Assembly: GCA_049680295.1 (NCBI GenBank)
Contig: JBAUHN010000487.1
Location: 1-13,241 of the forward strand
Reading direction: 5' to 3'
Source: JBAUHN01 sp049680295
GTDB taxonomy: Bacteria; Pseudomonadota; Alphaproteobacteria; Rhodobacterales; Rhodobacteraceae
Length of the DNA stretch: 13,241 nucleotides
The notes beneath the pieces were generated by a model, which was not told the origin of the DNA, did not search any database, and saw only the letters and a list, made by a program, of their open reading frames with translations. This document shows, in pieces, positions 6,310-13,210 of the stretch (position 1 is the stretch's first letter; every line of letters starts with the position of its first letter). Position numbers and translations under genes: made by a program.

Positions 6310-7650
6310 TCAGCCGCCCATAAGGGCTGCATCAAAGGGATAGACCGTCAGGTTCTCATAACCGTCTTCGGTCACCAGTACCTGATCTTCTAGTTTGATG
6401 GAAAAATCGCCCCCCACTTCGCCAACCAAAGCCTCGACGCACAGGACCATGCCCGGCTCCAGCGCATAGTCAAAGGCCCCGTCCACAGCCTGATCGGGGT
6501 AGGCGACAAGGGGCCATTCGTCACACAGGCCCACGCCGTGCATCAGGCAGCCGTATTTCTGTGCCTGATATTTGTCATCCAGCCGGTGGCAGCCCGCCGT
6601 TAATTCAGGGATCGTCACGCCGGGTTTGATCATTTCCATATTGCGCTGGATATGTTCGACGCTGTGCTGCATCGCATAAATCATATCGGGGCGCGGTTTT
6701 TCATCGCCGATCCACCAACTGCGCGAAATATCAGTGCAAATGCCGTAAGCGCCGACCAGATCGGTATCAAAGCTGATGATTTCGTTGTTTTGGCAAATGC
6801 GCGGCCCGCATTCCTGAAACCACGGGTTTGAACGCGGACCAGAGGCCAGCAGCCGGGTTTCGATCCATTCGCCGCCGCGCTTGATGTTTTCGGCATGCAG
6901 CACCGACCAGACGTCATCTTCGGAGGTTTGGCCAAGGGGCACGTGATGGCGGGCAAAATCCTCCATTTTGCGCACGGCGGTTTCGCAAGCGTGCGAGGCA
7001 CAGCGCATCGCCAAAATCTCATCGGGGCCTTTGACCGAACGGGATTTTTCGGTAACTTCTTCGCCGTCCATCACTTCGAACCCGTTATGTTCCAGCGCGC
7101 GCAATCCGTGCAGCATGATCTTATCGACTGCCAGACGCCGGTTGCCGCCGCCATGGGCTGTTATCAAATCGCGCACCTGATTTGACAGCGCATCGGCAGC
7201 GACATCGACCTTATCGCCTCGGTCAAAGTAAAACAGATCAGCGCCGGATCGCGCCTCGCGGACAAGCGGGTTGAATTCCGAAAGGAAAGGCGAGTTTTTG
7301 TAGTCCCAGATCACCATATAGCCGTCTGCACACAACAGCACCGCCCGAAACGGATTATGCGTGTTCCACAGCTGCATATTGGTGCTGTCGGTGGCATAGC
7401 GAATGTTGAGCGGATCAAACATCAGCAATCCGCCATAGTCGCGATCGACGATGTGACGGGTCAGGCGTGCGTGCCGATAGCCGCGCATCTTGGCAAGGTT
7501 CGGCAATGTCAGACCTGCGGCCGCCCATTCGCCAAAGGCCAGTTGCGTCGGGCCAATCTCGATCCGGTCCATGTCATTGGGCGACCCGTCGCCAAGCGTG
7601 TCACCGCGGGTCGGATCAATCTTGCGGGTATCGCGATAGTGCTGGTTCAT
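6310..7650 (-). CDS. dddP: DMSP lyase DddP
   Basis: DddP cleaves dimethylsulfoniopropionate, the algal osmolyte, to dimethyl sulphide and acrylate. It belongs to the M24 metallopeptidase (creatinase/aminopeptidase P) fold but acts as a lyase. The 446-residue protein starts MNQHYRDTRKIDPTRGDTLG and closely follows Roseobacter DddP as I recall it. Residue numbers agree with the metal-site residues of the Ruegeria lacuscaerulensis enzyme: Asp295 and Asp297 (SFDTD), Asp307 (ICTDISR), His371 (MHGVGL), Glu406 (CVEALVGE), Glu421 (KLEDQ), with Asp377 (GLCDEWP) as catalytic base. This separates it from plain M24 peptidases. AAGG lies about 9 bases before the ATG. No other DMSP genes (dmdA, acu genes, BCCT transporter) are in the window; upstream is an unrelated glyoxalase-type gene, downstream the hydrolase-OsmC fusion. 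Confidence 0.95.
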   Translation of the reverse strand: MNQHYRDTRKIDPTRGDTLGDGSPNDMDRIEIGPTQLAFGEWAAAGLTLPNLAKMRGYRHARLTRHIVDRDYGGLLMFDPLNIRYATDSTNMQLWNTHNPFRAVLLCADGYMVIWDYKNSPFLSEFNPLVREARSGADLFYFDRGDKVDVAADALSNQVRDLITAHGGGNRRLAVDKIMLHGLRALEHNGFEVMDGEEVTEKSRSVKGPDEILAMRCASHACETAVRKMEDFARHHVPLGQTSEDDVWSVLHAENIKRGGEWIETRLLASGPRSNPWFQECGPRICQNNEIISFDTDLVGAYGICTDISRSWWIGDEKPRPDMIYAMQHSVEHIQRNMEMIKPGVTIPELTAGCHRLDDKYQAQKYGCLMHGVGLCDEWPLVAYPDQAVDGAFDYALEPGMVLCVEALVGEVGGDFSIKLEDQVLVTEDGYENLTVYPFDAALMGG

Positions 7651-7744
7651 GGGGGGGCCTTTTGGACGAGGTTTCTACCCCCACGATGGCCTGAATTTAT
7701 CGCCGCAAATTGCAAAGAAGCGACATTTTTCTGCCGCCACCTGT

Positions 7745-7793
7745 CCAAAACGGCGAAAATTTCTGCGGTTCTGTTGTAAATCGCAGGTTTTGG
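7745..7793. repeat. Inverted repeat upstream of dddP
   Basis: CCAAAAC (7745-7751) and GTTTTGG (7787-7793) are exact complements, with TGCG/CGCA as a nested pair inside. The element lies 95 to 143 bases before the dddP ATG, in the AT-richer part of the intergenic region where a dddP promoter is expected. It could be an operator or a leader hairpin; nothing known is matched. Confidence 0.3.
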
Positions 7794-7811
7794 TCTTTTG
7801 GGTCGGGGATA

Positions 7812-7846
7812 GTATGCCCTAGCCGCGGTTAAGCGTCAGGGCATAC
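7812..7846 (-). terminator. Hairpin between the glyoxalase-type gene and dddP
   Basis: GTATGCCCT (7812-7820) and AGGGCATAC (7838-7846) form a perfect 9-base-pair stem; CGC/GCG inside can add three pairs around GGTTAA. It starts 17 bases after the stop of the minus-strand gene at 7864, the usual place for a terminator, but no U-tract follows on the minus strand. A regulatory site for dddP is the alternative. Confidence 0.45.
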
Positions 7847-7863
7847 CGATTTATGGTGCGGCC

Positions 7864-8310
7864 TCAAGCCGCCACTGGGTGGTCCAACATCAACTGCGGT
7901 TGCCCGTCAGATGTTTTGCGCGGGCTGTGGCCTTCGGCATTCACCGTCATGGCGACTTGCTGGCGGAAATTGCTGAACAGCGTTGACGCAACCACATCAA
8001 TGGCGGTGTCAAACCGTACAGTCAGCGACCAGTAGCCATTGGCGGACTGGCGCGCGGCCTTGATCACACCGGCAAAGGGGTGGCCCAGATAGCGGCCTGT
8101 AACCCGCTGTCCGGGCGCATAGCCGTGCATTTCCCTGTCGGTCTGGGCCGCGATCGTATTCCAGTCGCGCGCACCCCACTGATGGGCGATGGATTCCAAC
8201 GCCTGGGCATGGCTGATCGGGGTCCCACGCGCGGCAAGATCGGCACGCAGCCGTTTGGCCTGGGTTTTGAGCACGTCGCGGGGCGGACGTGTGGGGGGTG
8301 AATAAGTCAT
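7864..8310 (-). CDS. Glyoxalase-superfamily N-domain protein
   Basis: A 148-residue cytosolic protein. Residues 10-54 match the short helical domain annotated as glyoxalase-related (DVLKTQAKRLRADLAARG then ISHAQALESIAHQWGARDWNT), often found alone or before other domains. The rest (about 62-148) is a predicted small beta domain with GYAPGQRVTGRYLGHPF, RFDTAIDVV and a closing KTSDGQPQLML. There is no glyoxalase barrel and no metal-binding His/Glu set, so glyoxalase activity should not be assumed from the name. Function is unknown. The start ATG 8310 has AGGAG 7 bases upstream; an open extension of 18 codons (to 8364) has no such signal. The hairpin 17 bases after the stop suggests it is a single-gene unit. 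Confidence 0.75.
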   Translation of the reverse strand: MTYSPPTRPPRDVLKTQAKRLRADLAARGTPISHAQALESIAHQWGARDWNTIAAQTDREMHGYAPGQRVTGRYLGHPFAGVIKAARQSANGYWSLTVRFDTAIDVVASTLFSNFRQQVAMTVNAEGHSPRKTSDGQPQLMLDHPVAA

Positions 8311-8498
8311 CAAACGCTCCTGCTCTCGCTTATTTTGGTGCTGGGGGTCCGCGTTGCCCATCAATCCACGAGATTGAAGGTTTTGAAGGCATAAAACAGG
8401 ACTTCACCGAAATGCGGACGGCAGGGGCCTGACCCTTTGAGATGCGCTACTTAAGGCCGCAGGTTCCGCATTGCAAGGGGCAGGGCGCTGATGCCGGA

Positions 8499-9299
8499 TC
8501 AGCCGTCGATCTTGGCACCCATAATCGCAATGGCCTGTTGATAGACCGTGGCCGCATTCCATTGATTGAGAACCCGGAAATTCGGCTGGCCTTCTTGGTA
8601 GCCTTCGCCGGGCTTCCAGCCCTTTTTGCGTAGAAAATTGGCGGTCGAAGCCAGCGCGTCCGTCTGATTGTAAAAATCAACCCGCCCGTCGCCATTGGCG
8701 TCAACTCCGTATTTCAACGCATTGCCGGGCAGGAATTGGGTGTGGCCCAGCTCTCCGTGTTTGGCGCCTTTGGTGGCACCCGTGATGGCGCCGCGATCCA
8801 CCAGTTTCAGCGCGCCCACTGCGTGCGGTTCAAAAAACTTTGCGCGCCGACAGTCATAGGCCAAAGTAGTAATGGCCGAGACAACGGCGCTGTCGCCCAT
8901 AAAGCCGCCAAAAGCCGTTTCCATACCGTGAATGGCAATCAAGACCCCGGCGGGCACACCGTATTGACGCTCCAACGCCTGATAAAATCCTGGATTGCTG
9001 GCCTTGCGGTTGCGCCCCTGCGCAATAATCGTATTTGCGCCACGTATTTTCAGGAACTTCGGCAGCGAATAGCGGAAAGATTTCTGGTTGCGGTCTGCCG
9101 CAATCGTGCGCGAGGCATATTGCGCCGAGGCAAGGGCCTCAAGTCCGCGTGCCTTGACGCCGGCGCGTTGCGCTTCCGAGGCAAAGGCCGCTTTCCATTG
9201 GTTAAAACCTGCCGATGTATTGCCACATGTGGCTGCAAATGCTGCGGTCGATGTCACCGCGAAAATACCGGCAAAAAAAAGGGATCGGAAGGCAGTCAT
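8499..9299 (-). CDS. Lytic murein transglycosylase, MltB type
   Basis: An exported enzyme that cuts peptidoglycan between N-acetylmuramic acid and N-acetylglucosamine with formation of the 1,6-anhydro product. The 266-residue protein has a signal peptide (about 1-22, AFA before the cut) with no lipobox, so it is soluble in the periplasm rather than a lipoprotein. The SLT_2/MltB pattern is present: IAIHGMETAFGGFMG with catalytic Glu127, GELGHTQFLPGNALKYGVD (182-200), then an EF-hand-like loop DANGDGRVDFYN (200-211) as in E. coli MltB, and ALASTANFLRKKGW (215-228). The C-terminal peptidoglycan-binding domain of longer homologues is absent. AGGAGATTTCA directly precedes the ATG, a good Shine-Dalgarno sequence. 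It diverges from the FkbM methyltransferase gene across a 360-base gap. Confidence 0.92.
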   Translation of the reverse strand: MTAFRSLFFAGIFAVTSTAAFAATCGNTSAGFNQWKAAFASEAQRAGVKARGLEALASAQYASRTIAADRNQKSFRYSLPKFLKIRGANTIIAQGRNRKASNPGFYQALERQYGVPAGVLIAIHGMETAFGGFMGDSAVVSAITTLAYDCRRAKFFEPHAVGALKLVDRGAITGATKGAKHGELGHTQFLPGNALKYGVDANGDGRVDFYNQTDALASTANFLRKKGWKPGEGYQEGQPNFRVLNQWNAATVYQQAIAIMGAKIDG

Positions 9300-9659
9300 T
9301 GAAATCTCCTGTGCGACATAATGAACGAAATGTATCCATATGATCGCAACAGTAAAGTATTATTGATCTTGTTTCCCGTATTGGGCGAGCAAAGGTTGGC
9401 GTGGTGCGCGGGCATTGCAGGCCACTGCGCGGCGGTGGGAAGCTCCGGTTTTGGTGCGGAATTGTGTCATTTTGCGCCTTATAGAGAGAGGCGGCGAAAA
9501 CTGGCTTGTTTGACGTGCAACTGTCGCAAAAGTTGTGAAATTCGATCAGAGGTAGATAATCGGCCTGTAAGTTTCGTCGTGCCTGCATAGCAATATGATC
9601 AGTGTTTGCCCGGTAATTTTGGCGGTGCCGTTGGGTGAAATCGGTGGGAGGTATCTGGT
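9300..9659. other. Intergenic region between divergent genes, no gene seen
   Basis: This 360-base stretch separates the lytic transglycosylase gene and the FkbM methyltransferase gene. An 89-codon plus-strand frame (9321-9590) is present, but it has no Shine-Dalgarno sequence, and its product is Cys/Arg-rich and resembles no family. The stretch should hold both divergent promoters; I could not place either with confidence. No repeats, tRNA or strong hairpins were seen. Confidence 0.6.
9646..9651 (+). promoter_or_regulatory. Shine-Dalgarno sequence that fixes a TTG start
   Basis: GGGAGG is separated by 8 bases from TTG 9660. A TGA stop in frame at 9636 leaves no upstream ATG or GTG, and the next in-frame ATG (9696) has no comparable signal, so TTG is the likely start of the methyltransferase. 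Confidence 0.7.
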
Positions 9660-10409
9660 TTGATAAAGGAATTGGTTAAAAAGTCTTTTGAACAGATGGG
9701 CGTTTCCGTCATGCGCAACAAGCGGCGAGAGCGGCTTGAAGGGACTTATGACGAAATAGACCAGCTTTTTACCTTTGTTCTGGGTGAAAACGGCTCAGGC
9801 CGTAAATCGCAGTGGGGTCAGGATGTTTTTGCGCTGATTGCCAATGATTGGAAGCGCGATGGATTTTTTGTCGAATTTGGCGCGGCAGACGGCAAGTTCC
9901 TAAGCAATACCCACCTGTTGGAAACATCCTTTGGCTGGACCGGCATTCTGGCTGAACCTGCCAAAGCGTGGCACCCGCAGCTTCGGCAAAACAGAAAGGC
10001 AAACATCGAGACCGATTGCGTTTGGCGAAAAACCGGCGAGGTTTTGTCCTTTGATGCATTCCCGGATGGCGAGTTTTCAGCGATTTCCGGGTTCGGCGAC
10101 AGTGAAATGACCCAGTGTGGACGATCAGATGGTATGGAAAATTACGACGTAAACACGATATCGTTGAATGACCTTTTGCGAAAATACGATGCGCCAGGAA
10201 CCATTGATTACATTTCAATTGATACCGAAGGCAGCGAGTTGGATATTATTCAAGCGTTTGATTTTTCAGAATATTCATTCAACGCAGTGACTGTGGAACA
10301 CAATTATTCCCGGCACCGCGACGACGTCCGCGCGATTTTTGAGGCCAACGGATATCGACGCGCTTTTCAGCATGTCTCAAAAATCGAAGACTGGTATCTG
10401 CCAAAATAA
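9660..10409 (+). CDS. FkbM family methyltransferase
   Basis: A 249-residue SAM-dependent methyltransferase of the FkbM family; such enzymes usually O-methylate sugars or polyketides and are common in surface polysaccharide loci. Motif I is FFVEFGAADGKFLSNT (69-84), preceded by SQWGQDVF (50-57). GWTGILAEP (92-100) is the acidic post-I segment, and IDYISIDTEGSELDII (182-197) is the diagnostic FkbM motif. No signal peptide or membrane segment; the first 40 residues are basic and helical. Translation starts at TTG. The gene stands alone, with no glycosyltransferase or polysaccharide gene in the window, and bases 10141-10260 are only 40% GC (48 of 120), well below the surrounding genes, which suggests acquisition by transfer. 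The acceptor molecule cannot be told from the sequence. Confidence 0.88.
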   Translation: MIKELVKKSFEQMGVSVMRNKRRERLEGTYDEIDQLFTFVLGENGSGRKSQWGQDVFALIANDWKRDGFFVEFGAADGKFLSNTHLLETSFGWTGILAEPAKAWHPQLRQNRKANIETDCVWRKTGEVLSFDAFPDGEFSAISGFGDSEMTQCGRSDGMENYDVNTISLNDLLRKYDAPGTIDYISIDTEGSELDIIQAFDFSEYSFNAVTVEHNYSRHRDDVRAIFEANGYRRAFQHVSKIEDWYLPK

Positions 10410-10443
10410 AATGCCGCGCGGCCTGAATAGGGCGCCACGCGGC
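10400..10443 (-). terminator. Rho-independent terminator of glnA
   Basis: On the minus strand, GCCGCGTGGC and its partner GCCGCGCGGC form a nine-pair stem with one mismatch (10443 to 10413), followed by ATTTTATTTTG. This is a strong intrinsic terminator, 44 bases past the glnA stop. The T-tract lies in and beside the stop codon of the FkbM gene (TAA 10407-10409), so the two convergent genes share this sequence. On the plus strand no T-tract follows, so it favours glnA. A second small hairpin (CCTGCC/GGCAGG, 10460-10476) lies between it and glnA. Confidence 0.8.
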
Positions 10444-10486
10444 AACTCAGAGCTTGGCACCTGCCGCCATGGCAGGCGCGACGTGT

Positions 10487-11890
10487 TTAGCAGCTGTAAT
10501 ACATCGCGTATTCAACCGGATGCGGCGTATGTTCATACCGCTCGATCTCTTCCATTTTCAGGTCGATGTAGCCTTCGATCTGATCGCGGGTAAAGACATC
10601 GCCCTTCAGCAGGAAATCCATGTCGGCTTGCAGTTCTTCGAGGGCTTCGCGCAAAGAGCCACAGACCGTTGGGATGCCAGCCAATTCTTCGGCAGGCAGG
10701 TCATAAAGGTTCTTGTCCATTGCTTCGCCGGGGTCGATCTTGTTCATGATCCCGTCAAGGCCCGCCATTAGCAAGCTGGCAAAACACAGATAGGGGTTCG
10801 CCGATGGATCAGGGAAACGCGCCTCGACCCGCTTTGCCTTGGGGCTTTCTGTCCATGGAATACGAACGCAGCCAGACCGGTTGCGCGCAGAATAGGCGCG
10901 CAGAACCGGGGCTTCAAAGCCTGGGATCAGACGTTTGTAGCTGTTGGTGCCGGGGTTGGTAAACGCGTTCAACGCCTTGGCGTGATGCAGAATGCCGCCG
11001 ATGAAATACAGCGCTTCCTGGCTAAGATCGGCGTATTTATCGCCTGCAAACAAGGGTTTGCCGTCTTTCCAGATCGACATATTAACGTGCATGCCGGTGC
11101 CGTTGTCGCCCGCGATGGGTTTCGGCATGAAAGTCGCCGATTTACCATAGGCATGTGCCACGTTGTGGATCACGTATTTGTATTTCTGCAGCTCATCCGC
11201 CTGTTTGGTCAGGCTGCCAAAGATCAGGCCCAATTCGTGCTGGCAGGACGCAACTTCGTGGTGGTGCTTGTCGACCTTCATGCCGAGACGCTTCATTGTT
11301 GACAGCATTTCCGAGCGCAGGTCCTGCGCTTCGTCGATCGGGTTGACCGGGAAATATCCGCCCTTGACGCCCGGACGGTGGCCCATGTTGCCCATCTCAT
11401 AGTCGGTATCGGTGTTCCACGACGCGTCAGACGCATCAACTTCATAGGATACCTTGTTGATTGAGGTGGAATACTTCACATCGTCAAACAGGAAAAATTC
11501 GGCTTCCGGACCCATATAGGCCACATCACCGATGCCGGTGGATTTCAGATAGCTTTCCGCTTTTTGTGCTGTGCCGCGCGGGTCGCGTTCATAGGCTTCG
11601 CCGGTGTCCGGCTCAACAACCGAACAATGCACGCAGAGGGTTTTTTCCGCATAGAAAGGATCAACATAGGCGCTGTCGACATCGACCATCAGCTTCATGT
11701 CCGAGGCTTCGATGCTTTTCCAGCCTTCAATCGAGGAGCCGTCGAACATAAATCCTTCTTCAAGGAAATCCTCATCGACCTGATCAGACATCAAGGTCAC
11801 GTGCTGCAGTTTGCCGCGCGGATCGGTAAAACGAACGTCGAAATATTCGATGTCCTCATCCTTGATCATCTTAAGAAGTTGTTTGCTCAT
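10487..11890 (-). CDS. glnA: Glutamine synthetase, type I
   Basis: GlnA makes glutamine from glutamate, ammonia and ATP, the main ammonia-assimilating step, as a cytosolic dodecamer. The 467-residue length is normal for GSI. Visible motifs are FDGSSIEGW (49-57), the metal-binding MGPEAEFFLFD (126-136), the ATP-site KPIAGDNGTGMHVN (257-270), the NPGTNSYKRLIPGFEAP stretch (312-328), NRSGCVRIP (337-345) and the adenylylation site DKNLYDLP with Tyr396, so activity is probably tuned by GlnE in addition to PII. AGAGGAA precedes the ATG by about 9 bases. It follows glnB by 32 bases, the classical alphaproteobacterial glnBA operon, and ends at an intrinsic terminator. Confidence 0.98.
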   Translation of the reverse strand: MSKQLLKMIKDEDIEYFDVRFTDPRGKLQHVTLMSDQVDEDFLEEGFMFDGSSIEGWKSIEASDMKLMVDVDSAYVDPFYAEKTLCVHCSVVEPDTGEAYERDPRGTAQKAESYLKSTGIGDVAYMGPEAEFFLFDDVKYSTSINKVSYEVDASDASWNTDTDYEMGNMGHRPGVKGGYFPVNPIDEAQDLRSEMLSTMKRLGMKVDKHHHEVASCQHELGLIFGSLTKQADELQKYKYVIHNVAHAYGKSATFMPKPIAGDNGTGMHVNMSIWKDGKPLFAGDKYADLSQEALYFIGGILHHAKALNAFTNPGTNSYKRLIPGFEAPVLRAYSARNRSGCVRIPWTESPKAKRVEARFPDPSANPYLCFASLLMAGLDGIMNKIDPGEAMDKNLYDLPAEELAGIPTVCGSLREALEELQADMDFLLKGDVFTRDQIEGYIDLKMEEIERYEHTPHPVEYAMYYSC

Positions 11891-11922
11891 TGCGGTAGTT
11901 CCTCTTGGCTTGACTGAATAAG

Positions 11923-12261
11923 TTAAAGAGCGTCGGACCCGGTTTCCCCGGTGCGAATGCGGATTGTCTGTTCAACGGACGAGACAAAAATCTTGCCGTC
12001 GCCGATTTTTTCGGTTTTGGCGGCGGAAACGATGGCCTCGATCGCGGCATCGACCTGATCATCGTCCAGCACAATCTCAACCTTCACTTTTGGCAGGAAG
12101 TCGACGACATATTCAGCGCCACGGTAAAGTTCCGTGTGGCCTTTCTGACGCCCGAACCCTTTGACTTCGATGACGGACAATCCCTGCACGCCGATATCCT
12201 GCAAGGCCTCTTTGACCTCATCAAGTTTGAACGGCTTGATGATCGCTTCGATCTTCTTCAT
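11923..12261 (-). CDS. glnB: Nitrogen regulatory protein P-II
   Basis: PII is a trimeric sensor of 2-oxoglutarate, ATP/ADP and glutamine status that steers glutamine synthetase adenylylation and the NtrB/NtrC system. The 112-residue protein is complete: MKKIEAIIKPFKLDEVKEAL at the N-terminus, T-loop KGFGRQKGHTELYRGAEYVVDF with uridylylation Tyr51, and B-loop KIGDGKIFV (85-93). A GlnB rather than GlnK identity follows from pairing with glnA instead of amtB. AAGGAGG lies 5 bases before the ATG, a near-perfect Shine-Dalgarno sequence; the open frame upstream to 12354 has no PII sequence. The promoter should lie in 12262-12445. Confidence 0.97.
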   Translation of the reverse strand: MKKIEAIIKPFKLDEVKEALQDIGVQGLSVIEVKGFGRQKGHTELYRGAEYVVDFLPKVKVEIVLDDDQVDAAIEAIVSAAKTEKIGDGKIFVSSVEQTIRIRTGETGSDAL

Positions 12262-12322
12262 TTGGGCCTCCTTGCCATGGTTGCTGCCTCTCAGATCATT
12301 TTGTGCAACAAGGGTCCATGGA

Positions 12323-12337
12323 TGGCACCACACTTGC
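12323..12337 (+). promoter_or_regulatory. Sigma-54-like motif facing away from glnB
   Basis: TGGCAC-N5-TTGC on the plus strand fits the -24/-12 core of sigma-54 promoters, 62 bases upstream of glnB. It points away from glnB and no plus-strand gene follows until the tRNA, so it is either coincidence, an antisense start, or a site used for another purpose. No clear NtrC dyad was found beside it. Confidence 0.2.
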
Positions 12338-12445
12338 CGCTTTGCACGGCGCAAATCACCGGCAATAGATTAAAAATTGTGCGCATCGCCTATTTTTTGG
12401 GCAAAAGTGAAACAAGTGATTTTCGGACCCGCCGCGCGGCTTGAT

Positions 12446-12982
12446 TTATGCGCCCGCGCCCTCGTCATTGCTGACCTTGCTGTGATGCAGGGCGATTGTG
12501 TCCGCCGTTCCCAATTCAAGGCCGTCAGCATAGAAAACATGCGGCGCCGCACATCTGATTTGAAAAAGCCTGACCTGCTGTTTGCCCAGATCGGTGACAT
12601 AGTCGCCATCCACCAACGCCTGAACCGGAACCAATGCCTGATCGCGATCAAACAAGGCCCTGGCGCGCCAGTCGCGGATCAGGATCGGTTGCTGCGCGGT
12701 CAGAATCACATCACGCTCAGGTCGGTTGCGCCCCAGGGATCCGGCGGACAGCCGCACAACATCAATTTCGAAAATATCCTCGCGCACGGTCTCGACGATG
12801 GCCGTGCCGCTGTCGCGTGCAATAATCCGATCACCCGAGGTCAAGAATTCGACGGGGAGTTCCCCATCAAGTGTAAGGATAATGGCCCCTGACATCAGAC
12901 CTGCAATTGCAGGGATATCGGGGGAAGTTTGGCCCGCATCACGGTCGTTGCCGTCAACGCGCCTGACCGTATTCGGTTTCAT
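12446..12982 (-). CDS. Stand-alone Hint domain protein, probably inactive in self-processing
   Basis: A 178-residue protein whose residues about 28-165 fit the Hint (hedgehog/intein) fold of the bacterial Hint_2 type: GAIILTLDGELPVEFLTSGDRIIARD (32-57) is the N-terminal block, DVILTAQQPILI (91-102) the block B region, and HVFYADGLELGTADTIAL (148-165) the C-terminal block. The usual nucleophile Cys before the first strand is replaced (GLMSG), and the block B His (as in SPQH or TxxH) is Gln98. Without these residues autoproteolysis is unlikely. There is no signal peptide and no attached extein or RTX domain, unlike many secreted Roseobacter Hint proteins. AAGAGA lies about 6 bases before the ATG. 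It is read towards glnB with a 184-base gap and is probably a separate unit. Role unknown. Confidence 0.72.
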   Translation of the reverse strand: MKPNTVRRVDGNDRDAGQTSPDIPAIAGLMSGAIILTLDGELPVEFLTSGDRIIARDSGTAIVETVREDIFEIDVVRLSAGSLGRNRPERDVILTAQQPILIRDWRARALFDRDQALVPVQALVDGDYVTDLGKQQVRLFQIRCAAPHVFYADGLELGTADTIALHHSKVSNDEGAGA

Positions 12983-13126
12983 CGGCGTCTCTTTTGTCTG
13001 AACCTGCCTCTAGGTTAGCGAAACAATAACTCAATATTTGCAGCTTGTCTTGTTTTTTAGTCTCGCCACTGCGCAAAACCTTTGATAGCAGGGCGGCAGA
13101 TGCAGCTTGGAATTGCTGCGTCCTGT

Positions 13127-13210
13127 GCGGGTGTGGCGGAATTGGTAGACGCACCAGATTTAGGTTCTGGCGCCTATGGCGTGGGGGTTCGAGTCCCTTC
13201 ACCCGCACCA
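13127..13210 (+). tRNA. tRNA-Leu(UAG)
   Basis: The acceptor stem GCGGGTG pairs with CACCCGC, followed by discriminator A and an encoded CCA. The anticodon stem CCAGA/TCTGG encloses loop TTTAGGT, giving anticodon UAG, which reads CUA and other CUN leucine codons. The extra arm CGCC-TAT-GGCG is the long variable arm of class II tRNAs, and the D-loop region (AATTGGTAGAC) and T-loop (GTTCGAGTC) are standard. The gene is 84 bases including CCA. tRNA-Leu genes are frequent integration sites; the 31 bases after it in the window show no integrase or repeat. Confidence 0.97.

Noticed and set aside
9321..9590. 89-codon plus-strand frame in the mltB-FkbM gap
   Set aside because: No Shine-Dalgarno sequence, no signal peptide or domain, and an odd composition rich in Cys and Arg. 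Its start would lie almost on the mltB leader.
12430..12441. Terminator after the Hint gene (CCGCCGCGCGGC)
   Set aside because: The palindrome has no room for a loop and no U-tract follows within a short distance.
12262..12445. NtrC binding dyad upstream of glnB
   Set aside because: GTGC and GCAC occur, but in the outward order rather than GCAC-N-GTGC, so they do not form the known NtrC site.
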